From the NCBI GenBank assembly GCA_036346225.1, contig JARFIW010000003.1, positions 2,536,501-2,600,500 on the forward strand: 64,000 nt of DNA, written 5' to 3'. Every line of letters starts with the position of its first letter. The first letter of the stretch is position 1. The position numbers were made by a program, and so were the translations under genes. Below the pieces are notes generated by a model. The model searched no databases and had not been told where the DNA came from. It was given only the letters and a program-made list of their open reading frames with translations. This document shows, piece after piece, positions 51,495 to 58,769 of this stretch. The DNA is from Platerodrilus igneus (lineage: Eukaryota; Arthropoda; Insecta; Coleoptera; Lycidae).

Positions 51495-51548
51495 GGCAAT
51501 TTCACCCTATGGGGCAATTTCACCCTATGGGGTAATTACACCCTAGCC
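51495..51548 (+). repeat. iteron-like tandem repeat, 18 bp x 3
   Basis: GGCAATTTCACCCTATGG at 51495-51512 and again at 51513-51530, then a diverged third unit beginning GGTAATTACACCCTAG at 51531. It lies between the hairpin and the Rep-like ORF. Palindromic CCGACCTAAGTCGG follows at about 51593-51606. Direct repeats near a replication initiator gene are often its binding sites; here that is inference. Confidence 0.85.
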
Positions 51549-51764
51549 TAACATCCTACATATATCCGGAAAAATGTCGATGCGCATCCCTACCGACCTA
51601 AGTCGGATAACAAAACAGTTCCTAAACAAGAGAATGTAAGCGATATGACGGCGTCCGACATATTCGGTTATCTTCGGCAATATACGCCCCCACTCTGTAG
51701 GATACATAAGGGGGCAATTTTTTCGTATTCAATTTAGTATTCGACAGTAGCTAGAACGGTAAAC

Positions 51765-53216
51765 ATGAGCGTCTCCAAGGTGATTAACGTTTCTCAACTT
51801 CTTGGGAATAAATTGAAACCGACAAATGAGCGATTTGGATTATGGCTGTTGGCAGAAAATATGTGCAACAATAATCTGGTGACAGATATTGGTAATATTT
51901 GTTATGTCGAAGGCGAACAGATGCTGACTGGCGGACTACACACACCAATTACAGAACCATTTTGTGACAATATAATGTTGGTTAAAATTTGCGACCTTTC
52001 TGACGCCGAGCAAACATCTGCAAACAAAAGGATATTTATCCTAAAAAAAGAAATTTGTGGTGCATTTAACAGCTATCTACGAAGAAAGTTCGACCGATTA
52101 GTTTCCGCTAGGCATAGTGTTAAAGCTAAGCTTCCGTTTTCTCTGGAAAGCACTAACAAGATGGGCCAGAGAGTAAAAGAAATTATCGGAAAAGAAAACC
52201 TCAAATGCATTAATAAAAAATTCCAAAATCCTATATGTGTTCCATACAAAGTGGAACTAGCAGATGCTAAGTTGGAAACTTTATTGGACGAACTACCAGA
52301 TATATTAGACAAACTCGAAAAAGATTATTTCTATCTTTTTGACATAGATGTAACCCAAGATTTTGCTGGCATATTTAGCAAGATGGAGATGTGTAATTAT
52401 TTAACTACAAAGCATAACTTTTGCTATAAGGGAGAATACGAAGAAAAGTGTAATATTACAGTTGACAACGATAAAACTGCGGGAATTGATTGTTTAACAT
52501 GGCTAACAACCAATGCAAGAATTAAGATATACAACAAATTTGTGTGTCAGATAACAAGTCCTGGTGTTAATAAACAACTTGGCAATCATATAGTAGATTT
52601 TTTACGTTGCCCAGATGTACGTTTAAGGGAAACTTTTGCATCTACTTTGGCCGAAGAACATGGTATTACGCGATTGGAAGCGACAATATACAGCTGTGCA
52701 ATTGGAAGCTATGTCAGTGCGGAACGGGTGTATAAGCTCTTAAAAGACTGTTTAACCTTATTGGAAGATAGTAAGTTATACTTCCTAAAAGCGCCAATGT
52801 ACTCGGTACCACTTGCCAAAATGTGGAGTAAGCTATCGGCCAAGCTACAAAATAGCTGCTGTTTAGTGTATAATAACCTGCTACAGTACGTGTATTGGGG
52901 TAATGGCAATACTAAGAAATTGACGGGCTTGCAAATTAAGTTGTCCGAAAAACCAGAGGAAAGAGAAAAATTGATAAAGTATGTGCTTTCGGCTTTTAGT
53001 TTTAACTATTTACCTGTAAATTATTTGGAGATAGTAGAGGAGGAAGATAGCCAAGATAAAATAAAAATCTTACACAAGTGCTACATTAAAGCAGGTAGTA
53101 CATATTTTACACAATCTGCAACACCATATTCTACAATTCCAAAAGAAATAGTAATTTCGGAATTGGGGTTGATAGATACGCCTAAATTCGTCCAGAGGTT
53201 GTACGACAACGCGTAA
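51765..53216 (+). CDS. Rep-like protein (possible rolling-circle replication initiator)
   Basis: Intact, intronless 483-codon ORF with start context AAACATGAG. It is not a known host gene to me. Residues 192-200 (FDIDVTQDF), 240-247 (GIDCLTWL), 251-258 (ARIKIYNK) and 302-309 (TRLEATIY) follow the order and spacing of the D-x-D, I-Y-N/D-K and R-x-E blocks of plasmid Rep_trans-type initiators. Tyr316 and Tyr323 follow at a plausible distance for a nicking tyrosine; none is proven. The N-terminal 180 residues are lysine-rich and unassigned. There are no membrane segments. Upstream lie a hairpin and iterons, which fit a replication role. The ORF2 frame overlaps its last codons. Codon use is AT-rich like the region. 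Alternatives: an uncharacterised viral protein with chance similarity. Confidence 0.85.
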   Translation: MSVSKVINVSQLLGNKLKPTNERFGLWLLAENMCNNNLVTDIGNICYVEGEQMLTGGLHTPITEPFCDNIMLVKICDLSDAEQTSANKRIFILKKEICGAFNSYLRRKFDRLVSARHSVKAKLPFSLESTNKMGQRVKEIIGKENLKCINKKFQNPICVPYKVELADAKLETLLDELPDILDKLEKDYFYLFDIDVTQDFAGIFSKMEMCNYLTTKHNFCYKGEYEEKCNITVDNDKTAGIDCLTWLTTNARIKIYNKFVCQITSPGVNKQLGNHIVDFLRCPDVRLRETFASTLAEEHGITRLEATIYSCAIGSYVSAERVYKLLKDCLTLLEDSKLYFLKAPMYSVPLAKMWSKLSAKLQNSCCLVYNNLLQYVYWGNGNTKKLTGLQIKLSEKPEEREKLIKYVLSAFSFNYLPVNYLEIVEEEDSQDKIKILHKCYIKAGSTYFTQSATPYSTIPKEIVISELGLIDTPKFVQRLYDNA

Positions 53217-53317
53217 ATATTGGTAGTAAACTCTATCCGTTTACGCTAAAGGAAATTGCCCCATTATGTATACCATACGCTGTAAGTGGAAGGAAAAGAC
53301 AACTCGAATTAGAGGAA

Positions 53318-54151
53318 ATGGATGCAAAAAGGCGAAAATTGGACTACATGGAAAACACTGCGACAATACGCGATCAATACAAAGATGTGTTAGACAAAGA
53401 ACATCTTATTAGAGAAAATGAGGAAGAATTAAAAGATTATTTTATGTGCCGATGGACTGTCTTAGATACATCTGGTTTCTACAAGTTGTATGCATTTGTG
53501 GTTTGTAAAAAAGACTCTTTTAGTTATGTAGGCGTTCTTGCGGAAAAGCATGGTACTAAATCCGTATACTTTTTAAAAGGTTATTCTAAAAACGTATTTA
53601 TCAAAATGGCAGATAACAAAGACGAACTAAGGAATGCGGGTTTAGTAACCTTGGCGTACACCACACTTAAAGGGGTTCCGCTAAACATTGTATATTTGCC
53701 TAGTAAAGAACCTTTCGGATCATTTAAAACCAAGGGTCTTACAACCTATAACAACCATATATTCCCAAGAGTGGTGGACATGCAACTACGCAACAGTGTG
53801 TGGGAGAATAAGGATTTCCTCCAATATCGACAAGAAGAAGTCGATCAAGCTAACAAGATACGTATCCAAGATATAGTGGGAGAGCCGCGATTAAAAGATT
53901 GTCACAAGCTGCAAGAATTACACGAAGGAATGGATCTGGTTGTCGGTGGAATCAAAGACTTTAAATATAGAGGCAAACTTCGGTACATTTTACAATTCGA
54001 AAACCTAGACGGTCTCTATGTATCAAACTATTGGCTAGAAAAGGAGATAGAGGACTTGGGTGTCGATTTAAATTTTAAGCTGCGAATAAAATTAGATAAA
54101 ATTAAAACCACTCCAAACAAATATAAAGAAAGGACCGTCTTCTGTGTATAA
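53318..54151 (+). CDS. ORF2 of the Rep-like locus, unknown function
   Basis: 277 codons from ATG at 53318, ending TAA at 54149-54151. The start is uncertain: the same frame is open back to 53186, 31 bases inside ORF1, and the intervening codons look protein-like (GRKRQLELEE just before the ATG). It may therefore be the C-terminal part of one long protein in which ORF1 ends by a -1 shift, programmed or mutational. The early MDAKRRKLD contains KRRK, a possible nuclear signal. The first third is charged and probably helical; the remainder is mixed alpha/beta with DGLYVSNYWLEKEI near the end. I recognise no domain. Residues about 140-168 are duplicated in decayed form at 55195-55300. Confidence 0.8.
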   Translation: MDAKRRKLDYMENTATIRDQYKDVLDKEHLIRENEEELKDYFMCRWTVLDTSGFYKLYAFVVCKKDSFSYVGVLAEKHGTKSVYFLKGYSKNVFIKMADNKDELRNAGLVTLAYTTLKGVPLNIVYLPSKEPFGSFKTKGLTTYNNHIFPRVVDMQLRNSVWENKDFLQYRQEEVDQANKIRIQDIVGEPRLKDCHKLQELHEGMDLVVGGIKDFKYRGKLRYILQFENLDGLYVSNYWLEKEIEDLGVDLNFKLRIKLDKIKTTPNKYKERTVFCV

Positions 54152-54227
54152 CTTTGTATTAAAATTAAGTTTAAATGACTCCATGCTTGGTATTAAATAT
54201 TTTTAAATTTGTTATGTATAATGTCAG

Positions 54228-54233
54228 AATAAA
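54228..54233 (+). terminator. polyadenylation signal AATAAA
   Basis: AATAAA 77 bases after the ORF2 stop, followed by a T-rich stretch (TTTTTTATTTATAA near 54260). It is a likely mRNA end for the ORF1/ORF2 transcript. Confidence 0.5.
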
Positions 54234-54311
54234 CATTTTATAATAGTATATAACATTGTTTTTTATTTATAAAAGGCTGTGACGTTACCCCGAAATAGCA
54301 GTCGCACAGAG

Positions 54312-54420
54312 AGGGGTGCGCATGAGCAGTGCGCATGGGCAGGGGTGCGCACGCGCAGGGGTGCGCAAGGGCAGGGATGTGCATGCGCAAGGGTGCTCAT
54401 GCGCTGGGATGTGTTTGGGC
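54312..54420 (+). repeat. GC-rich minisatellite, 16-bp units
   Basis: Seven units (one 13 bases long) on the theme AGGGGTGCGCATGCGC, in otherwise AT-rich DNA. The core GCGCATGCGC-type word is palindromic and matches the vertebrate NRF-1 consensus by eye. It lies just downstream of the ORF2 polyadenylation signal. Confidence 0.92.
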
Positions 54421-54534
54421 GTACACGAGAGATGCAGTAGTTAACAGTCACCAAGCATCTAATTCTTTATTTCGTGTGGAGTACTTGCCGGTGTATGTAT
54501 CCGGAGTAAAAAACACGATTTGTACACGCAGCTT

Positions 54535-54640
54535 ATTAATAAAATTAGTTCATCGAGGGAAGATGACAAAAGGTATATCATTCCTAATAGTACAACAATC
54601 TACGCATGGGGGCGTAAAGATATAAGATAGTTGTTTATAT
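54535..54640 (+). repeat. 3'-flank direct repeat, copy 1
   Basis: Near-identical to 57210-57313 over the phrases ACAAAAGGTATATCATTCCT, AATAGTACAACAATCTACGC and ATGGGGGCGTAAAGATATAA, with weaker similarity upstream (TAATAAAATTAGTT). It lies about 385 bases after ORF2; the other copy lies just after the zinc-finger ORF. Confidence 0.85.
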
Positions 54641-54929
54641 TTGTATAGATTTTGTAAATCTATTGTATATATTAGTTTTTAAATTCCATAAATTTTAAGT
54701 TCTTCGCCCACCTTCCAAATCTTTCCTGCTTCTATCCTGGTTGACAGAGTATACGTGTTACCTCCACGTGGTGTTCGCGGGACACAGCGGTTTTAGATTT
54801 CTAGGGAAATGGTTGGTCAAAGCATATGTCTTGTGTAGCGAAAAAAAGGGTTTTAAAGATGGAGTTAAATAAAGATGGGTAAAAATTAGTCTTTAAAAGG
54901 CGTGACTTTGTAAAAGGTGGTTCTATTTA

Positions 54930-55010
54930 AAATCTATTTATAGATTTGGGGTCCCTAGAAAAATCTAATATTAGTTGATACCAAAAAAAGATATATTTAT
55001 CTTAAAGAGT
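54930..55010 (+). repeat. diverged single unit of the 174-bp repeat
   Basis: TATAGATTTGGGGTCCCTAG, AAAAATCTAATATTAGTTGA and TACCAAAAAAAGATATATTT match the core of the tandem units at 57.9-58.5 kb (TATAGATTTGGGTAGCTGAG, AAAAATCTAATATTAATTGA). Confidence 0.75.
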
Positions 55011-55194
55011 GACTACCCCGCAGATAATAAACACAATATACCGCTTGTCGACAAAAAGTTGTAGGAAAATTCAAAGACGAATTTAATGGGGGTCTAGTAT
55101 TATAATTTGTTGGTAGTAGGGCTTAGTCCTACTGTATTGTAAGCGAGAAAGACACGATTAAAAAGATTAAATGGGTCTCACGAAGTGTAGCTAA

Positions 55195-55300
55195 GTAAAA
55201 CCGAGAGTCCTACAACCTATAACGAGCATATATTCCCAAAAGGGGTGGGCATGCAACTACGCAACAGTGCTTGGGAGAATAAGGATTCTCTCCAATAAGA
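55195..55300 (+). pseudogene. decayed second copy of an ORF2 segment
   Basis: Matches 53735-53825 of ORF2 (residues about 140-168), for example TACAACCTATAACGAGCATA, ATATTCCCAAAAGGGGTGGG and CATGCAACTACGCAACAGTG. The match stops abruptly on both sides. A stop and small changes make it non-coding. It shows that part of the locus was duplicated and then decayed. Confidence 0.85.
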
Positions 55301-56216
55301 AATTAAAGTTTCCATGTACGTAGCACCAATCATTGGGAAATGGTAGAAATGTTAAACCTATAAAGACGATTATTAATTGTGGTTTAGAAAAATAGTAGTT
55401 TTTGTGGACTAAATAAAATAGCTTAGACTGATTAATGTATATGGTTACATATTCTTGTACACATCCACAAACATCTGCTCACGTTCACATACGGACATGG
55501 CGATGCCGGTAGTTTTTGTTTAACAAATAGTAGGAAAGATACGTTAGGTGTTTGTGTGGAAGCCCATAGAATCGTTGGATTCAAAAGGAACGGTGGGGCA
55601 AAATGTATGGCGGTCCCGTTAGAATAATCGAAAGTGGTTAATCAATCGTATTAGATGTTTAAATATGCGAAAGTGTAAAAGCCTACATGAGCAAAATTTA
55701 ATTATCAGACAAAAAAGTGCGCGGTGTGCCATACCTTTAAAGAATGTGTAGAATGGTGCTTTGCATCGGTCCTAGCAGTAAAATAGGCGACTGACTTTTT
55801 CTATCAGGGGTATGCATGTATTATACAGCGCACTGTTACTATAAAATGTTAGTTTACGGGAAGCTCTAACGTGAACAAATTAAATTTTAATCTATAATTA
55901 ACCACGGTCGTAAAAATGGGAAATTAATGGCTAATTTTAATACCGCTAAGCATATACTTTCGCTTGGTGCATTTAGAAAATATTCAAGCCTACCATTTCC
56001 TAAAGTATGACGTAGAAGTTATTTAAAATTAAATTGCTTTATTAGTAAGTATTCTGTAGACAACAAGTTTGGTATTCCCTTAGTAAAGGTTTAAAGTGTT
56101 TTTATTAAGTTTTTGTTTATAGTAGCACTGCATCTTCTACAGCACGATTTGCACACAATTTATGTGCGTGTGCTATTACCCTTTTGAATTTTTAATATGC
56201 ACGCGATCCGTATAAC
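55301..56216. other. non-genic gap within the Rep-like locus
   Basis: No supported ORF. The region 55430-55870 is less AT-rich than its neighbours and may be decayed coding sequence, but no frame is convincing. Confidence 0.4.
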
Positions 56217-56324
56217 ATGGAAGACGTTTCCTGTTGTTCTACTAACGGTATTCGCACCATCGACGATGCGAACCAGGTGCATGCATTGGCGCTAAATGTA
56301 CTGGACGAGCAGCAAGGATTATGA
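56217..56324 (+). CDS. mini-ORF A, 35 codons
   Basis: MEDVSCCSTNGIRTIDDANQ and a QQGL end; starts at ATG 56217 after ATAAC. Composition is typical of soluble protein. Its TGA (56322-56324) overlaps the ATG of mini-ORF B in the order ATGA. The two may be one short gene with a frameshift. No known family. Confidence 0.35.
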   Translation: MEDVSCCSTNGIRTIDDANQVHALALNVLDEQQGL

Positions 56325-56425
56325 GGTCATTTAGTTCCCCGCTGAATCCTCAACATCGTTCAACCGTCTTCGGAAACCTTTGGTATGCATTCTATAAGGA
56401 ACATAAATTAGGTACGCTAGAGTAA
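56321..56425 (+). CDS. mini-ORF B, 34 codons, ATGA-coupled to A
   Basis: Begins MRSFSSPLNPQHRSTVFGNL and ends KEHKLGTLE at TAA 56423-56425, 75 bases before the zinc-finger ORF. The stop/start overlap with mini-ORF A is the arrangement used for coupled reading in compact viral genomes, but a simple frameshift in one 70-codon gene is equally likely. No domain recognised. Confidence 0.35.
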   Translation: MRSFSSPLNPQHRSTVFGNLWYAFYKEHKLGTLE

Positions 56426-56499
56426 GCTTTTTAGTTACAAGTTAGTTCGCTTACAAGTTTAACCAAAGTCTTATAGTGCGGCTTTTGTTTTGTACTAGA

Positions 56500-57186
56500 A
56501 TGGTACCTGCAAACGTTTTTAAATGCGAGCCCTGTCACGTCTACTTTACCAGAAGGGATGCTCTCAAGCGGCACCAGAACAAATGTTGTGGTGTAACATC
56601 GTCCGCAGTTAAGCTTATACATCCGTCCGCAGCAAAGTACTTAAACTGTGGGTCTTGCGGTATCGCCTTTACGAGAATGGGCAGCTTACAGCAACACAAG
56701 AAAAAACAGCATGGTATGTCATTAAGCAGTAAACGTTCAGCTCCACCAGCAGTTGGAGAGCCTTTCCCGAAGCAGTCACGGATTCTGTGTAAAGTGTGCG
56801 ACATGGAGGTGTTAAAGTCTGCATACCCTGGTCATCTACGGAGCAACAGACATAAAAATGCATCAGTTACCGCTACTAGCGACGATTGTGTAGAAATGGT
56901 TAGCACAGCGTTTAACAATCGTATGGCTAGCTATCGCATAAAGAACGCCAGTGTCGACGATGGAGTGTCCGAGTTTCTTTGGAAGCAGAAAGAGCGATTT
57001 ATTCGATTAATTAATGAAAAAAGAATACAACATACAGCAATAAAAGTCTATTGCGAACTCTACGGCGTTTACACCAAAATGGGGGAAGAGACTACCGATG
57101 TGAAATCCTTTAACACAAAAAATGTGGTTATAACGTCTTCTAGTAATCTGGAAAATATGTACGAGGTCTTAAACGAAACCATGTAA
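56500..57186 (+). CDS. C2H2 zinc-finger protein, virus/Polinton-polymerase-associated type (truncated)
   Basis: 228 codons from ATG 56500; an earlier GTG at 56476 is in frame but has no support. There are three fingers: C9-x2-C12...H25-x3-C29 (C2HC variant), C50-x2-C53...H66-x4-H71, and C97-x2-C100...H112-x5-H118. The C-terminal part, about residues 165-228 (ERFIRLINEKR, AIKVYCELYGVY, VKSFNTKNVVITS), resembles the region that in many arthropod proteins links such fingers to a viral-type B-family DNA polymerase or related domains. Here it ends at NETM, before that domain, so the gene is truncated or is a short family member. Likely a nucleic-acid binder. AATAAA lies at 57212-57217. The family link comes from memory of recurring motifs and needs a search. 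Confidence 0.75.
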   Translation: MVPANVFKCEPCHVYFTRRDALKRHQNKCCGVTSSAVKLIHPSAAKYLNCGSCGIAFTRMGSLQQHKKKQHGMSLSSKRSAPPAVGEPFPKQSRILCKVCDMEVLKSAYPGHLRSNRHKNASVTATSDDCVEMVSTAFNNRMASYRIKNASVDDGVSEFLWKQKERFIRLINEKRIQHTAIKVYCELYGVYTKMGEETTDVKSFNTKNVVITSSSNLENMYEVLNETM

Positions 57187-57209
57187 ACACCAACTTTATA
57201 CCCAATTAA

Positions 57210-57313
57210 TTAATAAATTCAGTTTGTCGCGCGAGGACAACAAAAGGTACATCATTCCTAATAGTACAGCAACCTACGCATGGGGCATAAATATATAAGG
57301 TAGTTACTATATT
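57210..57313 (+). repeat. 3'-flank direct repeat, copy 2
   Basis: The counterpart of 54535-54640: ACAAAAGGTACATCATTCCT, AATAGTACAGCAACCTACGC, ATGGGGCATAAATATATAAG. It begins 24 bases after the stop codon of the zinc-finger ORF and includes that gene's AATAAA. Confidence 0.85.
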
Positions 57314-57890
57314 TTATTGTGTCTTCTTGTACAATCAATTAAGGTAGGTCAGTAAGCAGTATTAAATTGCTATTAATTGACTCGCATTTAGCGTACTTTC
57401 CTACTGTAATTAGCGTATTTGTTTGGAGAAAATATACACTTTTAAAAAGAAATTATATACAGCTTTCACATGTAATTCAGAGGATGATTACGTTAAAAAC
57501 GACTTTCTCATTTACATATTAAAAACACATTACATTGGAAGGTTTTTACATTATTCTCATATTGTTAGATTAACGACAATATGTCTTATTGACCGTAAAC
57601 ACTTTTCCGTTCTTATTAAACAGTACATTAATCTCTTTTTGTTGCAGGTCTATTTAAACAACACATTAATTTTGTTTTTTTGTTACAGGTTACTTTAACC
57701 TGCTTGGATTTGGTTAAACGAAGAAGATAATGTTATACTTTGTAAATACTGCATTCAATTATTTTATTAAACTGTAAATCGGATAAAATAAGTTATTAAA
57801 TTTTTGCGTGCTTAATTTACTTGTGTTAATACTGTTATGTGTTTGGTTAAAGGATTCTAGATATTAAAAAGATAGATGATTAGAAATCGG
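57314..57890. other. non-genic gap
   Basis: A 91-codon frame at 57423-57698 is Leu/Ile/Phe/Tyr-rich without motifs and ends in AT-rich DNA; I do not accept it as a gene. Nothing else is seen. Confidence 0.4.
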
Positions 57891-58548
57891 CATTGATAAA
57901 AAAAATCTTAAAATTGGGATAGCTTCCTGGGGGATAATGCTATCTAAAAAATTCCTATAGATTTGGGTAGCTGAGAAAAATCTAATATTAATTGATACCA
58001 AACAAGATAGGTTTATCTCGAAAGATGAAAAATGGCTAGTCGAAGAAAACTATTTGGTTCAGAATGTTAGCGGTAAAAAAATCTTAAAATGAGGGTAGCT
58101 CCCTGGAGGGTGATGCTATCTAAAAAATTCCTAGAGATTCGGGTAGCTGAGAAAATTCTAATATTAATTGATACTAAACAAGATAGGTTTATTTCAAAAG
58201 ATGCATTGGTTAGACGAAGAAAACTATTTGGTTCAGAATGTTAGCGGTAAAAAAATCTTAAAATTAGGGTAGCTCCCTGGGTGGTCATGCAATCTAAAAA
58301 ATTCCTAGAGACTCGGGTAGCTGAGAAAATTCTAATATTAATTGATACTAAACAAGGTAGGTTTATCTCGAAAGATGCATTGGTTAGACGAAGAAAACTA
58401 TTTGGTTCAGAATGATAGCGGTAAAAAAATCTTAAAATTAGGGTAGCTCCCTGGGGGGTGATGCAATCTAAAAAATTCCTAGAGATTCGGGTAGCTGAGA
58501 AAAATCTAATATTAATTGATACCAAACAAGATAGGTTTATCTCGTGTG
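57891..58548 (+). repeat. tandem repeat, about 174-bp units x 3.7
   Basis: The word ATCTTAAAA recurs at 57905, 58081, 58255 and 58429 (spacings 176, 174, 174). Units contain GGTAGCTCCCTGGGGGGTGA, AAAAAATTCCTAGAGATTCG, GGTAGCTGAGAAAAATCTAA and TATTAATTGATACCAAACAA, ending GATAGGTTTATCTCG. In the first unit GATAGC and GCTATC flank the CTGGGGG core as an inverted repeat. One diverged unit lies at 54930-55010. Confidence 0.93.
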
Positions 58549-58662
58549 TGGAAATGTGGAGAAAGATTTATCTCGCTGGTGGAAAGAATGCGGGTGTGAC
58601 GTAATCAAAATGGTTGTGGGGGTGTCCGAGCAAGGAGGAGAGCAAGGAGAGAGCAGGAGGAG

Positions 58663-58729
58663 ATCCCTCATTTCCATCTTATGGGAATTTACATGTAAAT
58701 TGGTCCAGATGTGTGTGGAAATGAGGGAT
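58663..58729. repeat. nested inverted repeats
   Basis: ATCCCTCATTTCCA (58663-58676) is the exact inverse of 58716-58729. Between them lies the perfect 16-bp palindrome AATTTACATGTAAATT (58686-58701). The surroundings (58600-58760) are GGA/GAG-rich and differ from the flanking AT-rich DNA. Confidence 0.9.
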
Positions 58730-58769
58730 TCTGGTGGAAATGAGGCAGTGGTATTGCCATATTCTTACT

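Noticed and set aside
51331..51600. Internal telomere array
   Set aside because: CCTAA words are scattered and irregular rather than an uninterrupted TTAGG tract; only a resemblance is noted.
57423..57698. 91-codon ORF downstream of the zinc-finger gene
   Set aside because: Hydrophobic, AT-driven composition, no motif and no start context; treated as chance.
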